A stretch of 64,000 nt of DNA from Thermoanaerobaculales bacterium (lineage in GTDB: Bacteria > Acidobacteriota > Thermoanaerobaculia > Thermoanaerobaculales > Sulfomarinibacteraceae), in NCBI GenBank assembly GCA_029287235.1, contig JARFRM010000288.1:1-64000 (forward strand). Direction: 5' to 3'. Positions 49,053-56,753 of this stretch are shown here, in pieces (within the stretch, counting starts at the first letter, position 1; each line of letters starts with the position of its first letter). Position numbers and translations under genes: made by a program. The notes under the pieces are model-generated. The model made no database searches, was not told the origin of the DNA, and saw only the letters and a program-made list of their open reading frames with translations.

Positions 49053-51170
49053 CTACGAGTCGATGCCTCCCCGGTCTTTCCCTGGTCCGTCCCCTTCGGC
49101 GTCCGTATTCGTTTCGTCAGTCTCGCAGGTCTCGTACTCGGACTTGGCGGACTTCAGGGCCAATGCGTCTGGGTCGAGTTCCCGTCGACGCATCCGTTCG
49201 ATGCGCTTGTTGATGACCCGCTGGGTCTCGCGCCGGGCTTCATCGAGGTGGCCGGGGTGCTCGTGCTCGTACATGTCCTCGGGCATCTGACCGGTGAGCC
49301 AGCTCGGGTTCATGGGGTAGACGTGGGGGTGGAAGATCACCGAGTAGAAGTGCCAGACGAAAATTGCCAGCGACGCCAGCCATGCCTCCCAGAAGTGAAC
49401 CACCAGGGCGATGTCGAGGACGCCCTTGGGGAGGAATTGGATGAACCAGTTGTCGAACCACAGCATGAGTCCGGTGATCACCATGACGATGGTGCCCCAC
49501 ACCAGCGCCCAGTACTCCGCCTTCTCCACATAGTTGAAGCGCTGGATGCACTCCCAGCGCGGCCGCAGGCCGAGGTTGTAGAGCATCCTCCGAATGAAGA
49601 ACTGAAAGTCGCGCGGGATCGGAATCATGTCCTTGACAAACTTGCGTCCTCGACTCGAAAAGAGGAACAGCACGTGCCAGACGATGGTGCCCATGAATCC
49701 CGCCGCCGCCGCACGGTGGAGGATGCCGCGGACCTCGAAACCACCCTCCCAACCAAAGAAGAAGCGCGCCATGAATCCCTGGTCGTAACGCAGTGCGAAT
49801 CCGGATATCACGAGGGTGATGAAGGTGAGGGCCAGCAGCATGTGCTGGACGACCTCGTCGATATGCATGCGGAGAACCTGCGGGCGTTTCGTGGCGGTGG
49901 TGACCAGATGACGCACGAGATCGATGATCCAGTGGAGGATCATCAGACCGATGATGACGGTGATGGCGATGATGTAGAGCTTCTCGATCACATCGGCGGC
50001 CGGCGTACGCAGACCCTGACCGCCGATGCCGTGGATCGGTGTCAAAGCCATCTTCTCTGAAATGTTGGGGTGGCACTCGCCGCAGGTCGTCCGCAGATTG
50101 GCCGGGTTGACGGTTGATGTCGGATCCGAGCTGGCTAGGATCCGGTGGACACCGTGGCATGAGGCGCAGTTGGCGACATGGGTGTCGCCGGCCTTGGACT
50201 TGAGGCCGTGATAGGAGTCGATGAAGGTGGTCAAGCGGCCGGTCTTGATGTCGTACTTCTCGTTGAGTACCGCCGACTCGTGGCACGGCGAACAGGTCAT
50301 TTCGGCAACCATCGAACCGGAAACCGGAGACAGGGGATCGTCCGGCGACAGGATCCCGTGCTCACCGTGGCAGTCGGTGCAGACCGGCGCATCGGTCTCG
50401 CCGCGAGCGACCAACTGACCGTGGATGCCCTCCCAGAAGTCGTTCTCAATGCCCTTGTGGCATTGGCCGCAGGTGGTGGGGATGTTGAAGTGATTGATGC
50501 TCGAATCTTGCGAGCCCGGCGACATGATCTTGTGCGCGCTGCCGCCGGTGGAGTGACAGTCGTTGCAGCTCGCCGCGACATAGACCCCGCCCTTGGTGGC
50601 CTGGCCGTGGACCGAACGCGAGTAGATCCGGATCGGGTGATCGATGAGGATGTCGTACTTTGTCGTGATATCGAGATTTTCGTGGCACTTGCCGCAGGTG
50701 TCGGGAAGATTGGTGGGGTGGACCGACGATCGCCTTGCGGATGAGGGCAGGATGTCGTGGTTGCTGTGGCAATCCGAGCAGTGAGGCATATCCTCGCAAG
50801 AACCCAACACCGCGCGACCGTGCGACTGATACTCCTCAGAAGCCTGGTCGTGACAGGTGCGGCAGCCCTCACAGCCGACATAGAAAGGTTCGTCGCCGAC
50901 TCGGTGGGGGACGGTGTCGCGGTCGACATGGCAGTCGAGGCACTCGAGTCCGTCGTGGACAGAGTTCTCGAGGTCGATCCGGAACGACGAGCCGTGATCG
51001 CTGGCCTCGTGGCAGTCTCCGCAGACCGAGCTGTCGATAAACTCGTACTCCTCGGTGTCCTGCGCAGAGACCAATCCGACGCCCGCCAGGAGTGCCAGGC
51101 AGAGGGCGGCGATCGTGACGATGTCTCGATTGTATGGATTAAAACGTGGATTGAATCTCAACAAGGTCAT
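49053..51170 (-). CDS. Eleven-heme cytochrome c fused to cytochrome b (CbcL-like)
   Basis: A 705-residue respiratory protein. A signal peptide or anchor (IVTIAALCLALLAGVGLVSA) precedes a periplasmic domain with eleven CxxCH heme-c motifs (CGDCH, CLDCH, CRTCH, CSDCH, CGKCH, CNDCH, CGQCH, CTDCH, CSPCH, CASCH, CGECH) and many distal His candidates. The C-terminal half (about 430-640) has about five membrane helices with paired His residues of a b-type cytochrome (LHWIIDLVRH, HMLLALTFITLVISG, LHRAAAAGFMGTIVWH, VVHFWEAWLASLAIFVWH). The plan is like Geobacter CbcL, which takes electrons from quinol to periplasmic cytochromes for extracellular or low-potential acceptors. GGAGG is 8 nt before the ATG. 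It is transcribed alone from an A/T-rich promoter region. Confidence 0.9.
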   Translation of the reverse strand: MTLLRFNPRFNPYNRDIVTIAALCLALLAGVGLVSAQDTEEYEFIDSSVCGDCHEASDHGSSFRIDLENSVHDGLECLDCHVDRDTVPHRVGDEPFYVGCEGCRTCHDQASEEYQSHGRAVLGSCEDMPHCSDCHSNHDILPSSARRSSVHPTNLPDTCGKCHENLDITTKYDILIDHPIRIYSRSVHGQATKGGVYVAASCNDCHSTGGSAHKIMSPGSQDSSINHFNIPTTCGQCHKGIENDFWEGIHGQLVARGETDAPVCTDCHGEHGILSPDDPLSPVSGSMVAEMTCSPCHESAVLNEKYDIKTGRLTTFIDSYHGLKSKAGDTHVANCASCHGVHRILASSDPTSTVNPANLRTTCGECHPNISEKMALTPIHGIGGQGLRTPAADVIEKLYIIAITVIIGLMILHWIIDLVRHLVTTATKRPQVLRMHIDEVVQHMLLALTFITLVISGFALRYDQGFMARFFFGWEGGFEVRGILHRAAAAGFMGTIVWHVLFLFSSRGRKFVKDMIPIPRDFQFFIRRMLYNLGLRPRWECIQRFNYVEKAEYWALVWGTIVMVITGLMLWFDNWFIQFLPKGVLDIALVVHFWEAWLASLAIFVWHFYSVIFHPHVYPMNPSWLTGQMPEDMYEHEHPGHLDEARRETQRVINKRIERMRRRELDPDALALKSAKSEYETCETDETNTDAEGDGPGKDRGGIDS

Positions 51171-51192
51171 TACATGATCCTCCACACTTTCC

Positions 51193-51220
51193 ATTGTGGA
51201 GTTTTCTTTGGCTCTGTCAA
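51193..51220 (-). promoter_or_regulatory. Promoter of the cytochrome fusion gene
   Basis: On the minus strand TTGACA, a 16-nt spacer and CACAAT, ending 22 nt before the start codon. It lies in a clearly A/T-rich patch (about 51195-51290) that stands out from the GC-rich surroundings and may hold further regulatory sites. Confidence 0.5.
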
Positions 51221-51322
51221 GTGTTAAGTCTTTTATTTTGTTAAATTTGAGCTGTTGAATATATAACCAAACAGGCAAGTAGCGTAGGGAGAACAGTTTC
51301 TGATGTCGATTCCATGCGGTTT

Positions 51323-51712
51323 CTATCTGCCGGTACTCACCCACACCCGTCTGGATCGGGGCCCATCGAGATCGACAAAGAAGATCCCCTGCCATGTGCC
51401 GAGCCTGATTCGACCGTCGTCGACCGGCAGCGTCACCGAGCTCCCGAGCAGGGTCGCCAGGAGATGCGAGTCGGAGTTGCCCTCGGCGTGGGTGAACGGA
51501 ATCTTCGGCACCATGGCCTGGTAGGCGGCGGCGAGATCGCGGGCCACGTCGGGGTCGGCCGCCTCGTTGATGACCACCGCGGCGGTAGTGTGAGGCACGA
51601 AAACGTGACAGAGGGTGGCCCCCGGATCGAGCTCGGACAGCGCCGAGGCGACCTGCGAAGTGATGTTGACGAGTTGAGTGCGAACGGTGGTGCGGACCGA
51701 GATTTCCTTCAT
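51323..51712 (-). CDS. YjbQ family protein (secondary thiamine-phosphate synthase-like)
   Basis: A 129-residue protein of the YjbQ/UPF0047 family. Conserved features are CHVFVPHTTAAVVINEAADPDV (about 36-57), AEGNSDSHLLATLLGSS (about 76-92) and the C-terminal LGTWQGIFFVDLDGPRSRRVWV. Some members have weak thiamine-phosphate synthase activity; the real role is unsettled. The ATG at 51712 overlaps the stop of the lytic transglycosylase gene (ATGA) and has GGAG 9 nt upstream. It is the last gene of a three-gene leftward operon. Confidence 0.92.
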   Translation of the reverse strand: MKEISVRTTVRTQLVNITSQVASALSELDPGATLCHVFVPHTTAAVVINEAADPDVARDLAAAYQAMVPKIPFTHAEGNSDSHLLATLLGSSVTLPVDDGRIRLGTWQGIFFVDLDGPRSRRVWVSTGR

Positions 51713-53649
51713 CTTGACGATCTCCAGGCGTCGGCGTGGACTTGCCGGTAGGCATCGGAGAGAAAGACCACCCGACGAACATAGTTGTAGGTTTCCGGGA
51801 TGGGGATTGACTCGGTGAAGACCTCGGCTTCGGGCCATCGCTTCCACCACTTCCGAACCCGCCGTTCACCGGCGTTGTAGGCGGCGAGTGCGGGCTCCTG
51901 GGCGCCGAATCGGCGGATCAACCACGCCAACTCGCGGGCACCGAGCCGGATGTTGACCGCCGGGTCTTCGAGATTCGGCCGGCTGCCGAGACCGAGGGCC
52001 CGGGCGTGGAGGCGGGCGGTGGAAGGCAGCAGTTGGAGTACCCCGATCGCTCCGGCCGGTGATCGTGCGTGGGCGATGAAAGTGCTCTCCTGACGGGCGA
52101 CCGCGGCGATGAGCCACGGGTCGAGCCCGGTTTCCCGTGCGGCTGCCGCGAGGTGCTCCGGCCAGCGCAGGGGCAGGTAGGCGCGGCCTGCGTCGGCCGG
52201 CACTCGTGCGATGGAAACGGTGCCGATGCCGGGGAAGGCCGACCTCAAGGTGCGGATGGCGGTGTTGGGCAGGCCGGCGTCGCTTGCCAGCGTCGCAGCG
52301 CCGAGGCCTTCTGATCGCATGGGACGGCGGCGTCTGATGAGCCTCTGCCATTCCCGCGAGGCAACGGCCGAATCGGCATGGGAAAGAAGCCAGGCGACCG
52401 AGCTTGGTGGCTTCGCGGGCCCCAGGGGTTCAGGGGGCCTGAAGTCATCCGTGGCGAGCGCCGGTCCGGTTCGCTCTTTCGCCCAGCGACCGTAGAGATC
52501 CGTGATCTCGACATCGGCGAGGGTGTTGAGGGCCTCGAGATCACCCGAAGAACGCGATCGCCAGAATTTCAGGCATCGCTCGTGGTTCACCAGCGCCCCG
52601 GCGAGGCCGTCGATTTCACGCGAATCGAAACCCGATCGTGCCAAAGCGACGCCGAGTCGGCGACCGAGCCAGTCTCGGCGGTCGTGGGTCGTCCCCGATG
52701 CTTCGAGCTGCCGCCACCCCGCGAGGGCGGCGGCGAGATCACCGGCCTCGGTGCCGCACTCGACGACCAGACTGAGGGCCTCGACCCGGCCTTCGTCTCC
52801 TGTTCGGCTCACCGCTCGCTCTGCCTCCTGGAGGCAGGAGCTGAAGGGCGAAATCGCTCCGCGGTCGGGGAAGCGACTCCAGCCGCGGCGGCGGTAGGCC
52901 TCGGCGCGGAGGATGAGTTCCTCCGGGTTGGCTTGACCACTGGGGGGGAGGGCATTGAGGGCACGGGTCGATGATCCGGCATCGAGCTCACAGCGGGCGA
53001 GCTCGATGCGCCGCTCCCGTTCCTGGTCGCCCCGACGCCGCTGGGCACGAAGCTCAGCCGCTCCACGTGACCCGAGGCCGGCCGCCCGCCACGCAGCCGC
53101 CCGCGCCATCCAGTCCTCGTGGTCGAAGGCGGCGAGGGCGCTGCGTTCGAGGGAGGCGGAGCGGGCGCGGAGGCGGTGCGGCGCGTTTCGGGCCAACCGG
53201 ATGGCGGCGCGAGCCACCGTCTCGTCATCGGCGAGATCGAGGAGCTGGAGATCGATGCGGTGGCCGAGGGTCCGGGGCGCGTCGACAAGAACGGTCACCG
53301 CACCCGAAGGATCCCCTTCTGCCGCCAAGGCGGAGGCGAGCTCGAGGGTCGCTCGAGCAGTGAGGCCCTCGGTCGGACGTGCGGCAAGAAAACTCCGCCA
53401 GCGTTTCGAGTCGGCCTGAGATCGTTTGAGCGCGTCGAACCAGGCGTCGAGCCGAGCGTGTTCGAGGGTGGATCCCGGGCCGGCCGTGGCGAAGAGATCA
53501 CAAGCGGCTCGAGGGTCGGACTCGCGAACGGCGAAACCGCGGTCGAGGTTCACCAACCGCTGCGAGACAACCTCTTTCGGTGGTACCTCCGTGCAGGCTG
53601 CGGCCGCCAGGGCCACGGCGGCGAGAAAGCCTCTGATGTGTTGTGTCAC
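51709..53649 (-). CDS. Soluble lytic murein transglycosylase-like lipoprotein
   Basis: A 646-residue periplasmic protein. A lipoprotein signal (FLAAVALAAAAC, Cys19) precedes an alpha-helical superhelix rich in Ala and Arg (about 30-480), as in Slt70, and a C-terminal lysozyme-like SLT domain (about 490-640). Catalytic features are ARQESTFIAHARSPAGAIGVLQLLPSTA with the acid Glu, then NIRLGARELAWLI and ALAAYNAGERRV. It cleaves peptidoglycan glycan strands with formation of anhydro-muramic ends. A GTG start overlaps the stop of the upstream GAF-type gene (GTGA), so the three genes 55343 to 51323 form one operon. Confidence 0.93.
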   Translation of the reverse strand: MTQHIRGFLAAVALAAAACTEVPPKEVVSQRLVNLDRGFAVRESDPRAACDLFATAGPGSTLEHARLDAWFDALKRSQADSKRWRSFLAARPTEGLTARATLELASALAAEGDPSGAVTVLVDAPRTLGHRIDLQLLDLADDETVARAAIRLARNAPHRLRARSASLERSALAAFDHEDWMARAAAWRAAGLGSRGAAELRAQRRRGDQERERRIELARCELDAGSSTRALNALPPSGQANPEELILRAEAYRRRGWSRFPDRGAISPFSSCLQEAERAVSRTGDEGRVEALSLVVECGTEAGDLAAALAGWRQLEASGTTHDRRDWLGRRLGVALARSGFDSREIDGLAGALVNHERCLKFWRSRSSGDLEALNTLADVEITDLYGRWAKERTGPALATDDFRPPEPLGPAKPPSSVAWLLSHADSAVASREWQRLIRRRRPMRSEGLGAATLASDAGLPNTAIRTLRSAFPGIGTVSIARVPADAGRAYLPLRWPEHLAAAARETGLDPWLIAAVARQESTFIAHARSPAGAIGVLQLLPSTARLHARALGLGSRPNLEDPAVNIRLGARELAWLIRRFGAQEPALAAYNAGERRVRKWWKRWPEAEVFTESIPIPETYNYVRRVVFLSDAYRQVHADAWRSSR

Positions 53650-55343
53650 ATCCCGAGCATGTCGGGGTCGCCATCGGCGAGGATCCGAACCAGTTCATCC
53701 GTGAAATAGTCTTGATTCGCGCGGACTTCGGCGGAGATCCTCTTGTCGAACATTTCCCGGCTTCGGTCGATGTCCTCGCGCAGGCGGTTGTAAATGTCAT
53801 TGGATTCGCGGCCACGCTCGACCTGCTCCTCGTTGTAGAGCTTGATCTCGGATACCAGCAGGCGGGCGAAGCGGCGCGCCTCTTCCCGATGAGCTTCATC
53901 TTCGGAGACTTCCTGCTCGGGCTCTTCGGGCGGGGGTTGGACCGGCTGGACCGGTGGCGGTTCGTCGAGGAACTGGGACTGGGAGGACTCGGGCTCCTCA
54001 TCCTCCTCTTCCGGTCCGGGTGGTTCGACGGGCATCTGGACCGGGGGCGGAGCATCCACAGGTTCCTGCGAAACGGACTCGGCCTCCATGGGTTGCTCTG
54101 GTTCCCCCGCTTCTTTGGGGGGGGGGTCCTCGAGCGCCTCGGGTTCGAAAGTCTCGCCGACGGCTTCACTTTCAGGCTCGGCTTCAACGGGTGCGCCCGG
54201 TTCAGAGATTTCCTCTTCGATCTCGGCTTCGGGCACAATCGTCGCTGCGGCATCGGTGACATCCCCGTCCTCATCCTTGGGCGGAATGTCGGCGTAGTCC
54301 ATTCTCGAGACGTCGACCCTCATGGTTGCCGAGGGATCCGCGTCCATGACGCCTTGCGCGGATTCGCCCGGCTCATCTCCCTCCGGCTCGGCGTCCCGGG
54401 TGGTGTCCTTTTCCCACGCGTCGACGTCAACCTCGACCTCTTCTGCGGCCTCCTCGCCTGTCGATTCAGGCTCGCCTTCCGATGCAGTTTTCTCCTCCGC
54501 CGGTGGTTCTTCTTCCTTCTGCTGTTTCTCGGGTTTGGTCGCGTCGATGATCTCTCCGATGGCCACGGGCTCGGCGAGAGTCGGCGCCGCCGCCGTCCGA
54601 TACTGAAGCGTGTCGATGAGCCAGCAGACCTGCGCAACCAGGGTTTGAGCAGTCTCCGGGTTCCAGGGTTGGCCCTCGAGTTGATCGATATAGACGGTAC
54701 CCATCAACTTGCCGCGAAGGACCACGGGAATGAGCAATATTTCTTCGGGCGTGTCTTCGCGGGCGAGCCAGTCACTGAAGAGACTGTCCTTTTCAGGAGT
54801 GAACCGAACCGGTTGCGAGACCTCGATCAGTCTGACCAGCGCCGCGCTCTCGGAGAGGTCACCCTGCCAGGACCGGAGCGCCTCACCGTCGGCGAATCCG
54901 ATCCCGCTCCACGCCGAGACCTTCCCTTCGCGGAGGACCAAAACCACGGCGCGGGCCGCGTGGTCGGAGATGGCCGGGAGCAGTTCCTTGAGGAGCTCGG
55001 ACTGACTGCGGGCGCCGTCCAGGGAACGCATGAGTTCGATGGATACACGGTTCGGGACGTTGTCGGCCACCACCGCCATCCCGCCGAGTTTGGCCTCGAG
55101 ATCAGCGGCGCGCAGGCGTTCGGCCTCGGCCTGATCGCGGTAGGCTTCGAAGGCCGCCATCACCTCATCGACGGGAAGACACTCGTCGGCCGACTTCGGC
55201 AGTGCTCCCTGAACGGTGGTCTTGGCCTCCTGGATCAGCTCTTCGAGACTCTGCACCACAAAGTCGAGCCGGTTCGTAACGGTCTCCATACCCCGGCTTT
55301 GTGCCGCTTTGAGCTGTTCAAGAATCGCTTCGTAGCGCTCCAT
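53646..55343 (-). CDS. GAF-like, acidic-linker, coiled-coil protein
   Basis: A 565-residue soluble protein. Residues 1-105 are coiled coil (ERYEAILEQLKAAQSRGMET, EAYRDQAEAERLRAADLEAKL). Residues about 110-245 look like a GAF domain (ARAVVLVLREGKVSAWSGIGF, LLIPVVLRGKLMGTVYIDQLEG). Residues about 250-470 are a very acidic Pro/Glu-rich linker. Residues about 480-565 form a conserved helical end (EARRFARLLVSEIKLYNEEQ, DIYNRLREDIDRSREMFDKR, DYFTDELVRILADGDPDMLG). I recall similar ends in several Acidobacteriota proteins, but no function is known to me. GGAGG is 4 nt before the ATG at 55343. It heads the operon with the lytic transglycosylase, suggesting a cell-envelope or division link. Confidence 0.7.
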   Translation of the reverse strand: MERYEAILEQLKAAQSRGMETVTNRLDFVVQSLEELIQEAKTTVQGALPKSADECLPVDEVMAAFEAYRDQAEAERLRAADLEAKLGGMAVVADNVPNRVSIELMRSLDGARSQSELLKELLPAISDHAARAVVLVLREGKVSAWSGIGFADGEALRSWQGDLSESAALVRLIEVSQPVRFTPEKDSLFSDWLAREDTPEEILLIPVVLRGKLMGTVYIDQLEGQPWNPETAQTLVAQVCWLIDTLQYRTAAAPTLAEPVAIGEIIDATKPEKQQKEEEPPAEEKTASEGEPESTGEEAAEEVEVDVDAWEKDTTRDAEPEGDEPGESAQGVMDADPSATMRVDVSRMDYADIPPKDEDGDVTDAAATIVPEAEIEEEISEPGAPVEAEPESEAVGETFEPEALEDPPPKEAGEPEQPMEAESVSQEPVDAPPPVQMPVEPPGPEEEDEEPESSQSQFLDEPPPVQPVQPPPEEPEQEVSEDEAHREEARRFARLLVSEIKLYNEEQVERGRESNDIYNRLREDIDRSREMFDKRISAEVRANQDYFTDELVRILADGDPDMLGM

Positions 55344-55584
55344 GGTGCCTCCAGACTGACTCACCGCACGTGCCTTCATTATCCCCGGCGTCCTGCACCA
55401 CAGTCAAGATCCGTTCAGGGCCGCAGGCCCAACCGAGTCTGCGGCTTCGGGGATCTGGCTTCCAGACGTCCTGAGCATAGCATCCGCCGTGGGGACGACG
55501 ATGAGACCGGACAGAAAGTTCATGGCGAAAAGCCGTTGTCACGAGACCACGGTTCTGTTAGCGTTTTTGCCGAAGGGAGAGGCC

Positions 55585-56385
55585 ATGAAGAGGAACCGAG
55601 TGCTTTGGGTATGTGTCGTCCTGGTCGCCGTGATAGGACTTGTTCAGGGTTGCTCTCGGGGCCCGAGCGAGGAAGAGCTGGCGCTCGCTGCGTTCCAAGA
55701 ACAATTCGCTGTTGTACAGGGACAGTATGACGCCCTGGTCGGAATGCGTTCCGAGATCGAGGGCGCCGAGCTGGCGTTGGCCGAGCTCCAGGCCATTCCG
55801 GAGAATGAGCTCACCGATGAGCAGAAGGTCGAGATCGAAACCATCGCGGGATCGCTGGAAAGCTCGGTCACCGCAAGCGAAGCTGCGTTCGAGGAGGTCC
55901 AGGGTCTGATTGCTGATCTTCTCAACGTCGGCATCAACGAGTACCCGGATTCCAACGAAACCGCCCGGGCGTTGATGATGTACGCCGATGAGGCGATCCT
56001 GGTCGCCGATGACATGGTCCTGAAGTCCGGCGACTACAAGAAGGCCATTGACCATCTCAGCACCGCCGAGGGTTATTTTGAGGCCGCAGGCCTGACCCCC
56101 TACCACCCGTTGATCGCGAAGATCGCCGAGCTCGATGATTGGCGCTTCATCACCACGGAACGCTTTGATCAGGTCAAAAAGGGCATGACCAAAGAAGAAG
56201 TGGCTGCGACCGTGGGGCAGGTTTACTTCCGTAACATCCAGGAAAGCAAGGAAAAGGGTGTGGAGTCCTGGTTGTACAAGAAACGTGAGGGTGGAGCGGC
56301 AGCCTTCTATTTCAAAATCAAGACCGGGAAGGTCTATGACAAGAATTGGGAAGCTGTCGCCGTGGCAACGGTCGTCGAGGACTGA
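55585..56385 (+). CDS. Lipoprotein with C-terminal BamE/SmpA-like segment
   Basis: A 266-residue outer-membrane or periplasmic lipoprotein. The signal peptide ends in a lipobox (GLVQGC, Cys22). Residues about 30-130 form an acidic coiled coil (EEELALAAFQEQFAVVQGQY, ELALAELQAIPENELTDEQK). Residues about 130-185 contain a helical-repeat-like stretch, and about 190-266 a BamE/SmpA-like fold (RFDQVKKGMTKEEVAATVGQ, SWLYKKREGGAAAFYFKI). GGGAGAGGCC lies before the ATG at 55585. BamE-like domains occur in outer-membrane assembly, but here the fold is a C-terminal part of a longer protein. It precedes rpsU by about 150 nt with its own promoter between. Confidence 0.72.
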   Translation: MKRNRVLWVCVVLVAVIGLVQGCSRGPSEEELALAAFQEQFAVVQGQYDALVGMRSEIEGAELALAELQAIPENELTDEQKVEIETIAGSLESSVTASEAAFEEVQGLIADLLNVGINEYPDSNETARALMMYADEAILVADDMVLKSGDYKKAIDHLSTAEGYFEAAGLTPYHPLIAKIAELDDWRFITTERFDQVKKGMTKEEVAATVGQVYFRNIQESKEKGVESWLYKKREGGAAAFYFKIKTGKVYDKNWEAVAVATVVED

Positions 56386-56441
56386 TCCGGAAGGGATGCC
56401 GCCGGGGTGGGATCGGGCCTGGATTCGGCGGGTATTCGATC

Positions 56442-56469
56442 TTGACCGGCCATGCTCGGTGGTGATAGC
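56442..56469 (+). promoter_or_regulatory. Promoter of the rpsU-mutS2-dnaG-rpoD cluster
   Basis: TTGACC, a 16-nt spacer and GATAGC, about 70 nt before the rpsU start codon. The leader between them contains the GC-rich pairing sequence GGTGCGCGCACCGG near 56481-56494. Confidence 0.5.
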
Positions 56470-56539
56470 CTGAGCATCCTGGTGCGCGCACCGGCCGTGG
56501 AGCCTGCGCAAATAGCACGGAGAGGGGGTGAGACCGCCA

Positions 56540-56752
56540 ATGCCGACAGGAGTTTACGTTCGCGATAACGAATCCTTCGAACAAGCACTGCGTCGTTTCA
56601 AGCGCAAGTGCGAAAAGTCCGGCATCCTCTCCGAGGTCAAACGCCGTCGCTTCTACGAGAAACCGTCGGAGCAACGCAAACGGCAGATGATCCAAGCCCG
56701 CAAGAAAATGCTTCGCAAGATGGCGAAGCAGCGCAGGGCGGGTCTTCTCTAG
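56540..56752 (+). CDS. rpsU: Ribosomal protein bS21
   Basis: A 70-residue basic protein of the 30S subunit: [40 protein letters not shown] and a Lys/Arg-rich tail. bS21 helps initiation, partly through the anti-Shine-Dalgarno region. A strong purine box (GGAGAGGGGG) precedes it; the ATG at 56540 fits the family start better than the GTG at 56528. It is the first gene of the macromolecular-synthesis cluster and stops 2 nt before the mutS2 start. Confidence 0.96.
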   Translation: MPTGVYVRDNESFEQALRRFKRKCEKSGILSEVKRRRFYEKPSEQRKRQMIQARKKMLRKMAKQRRAGLL

Positions 56753-56753
56753 G

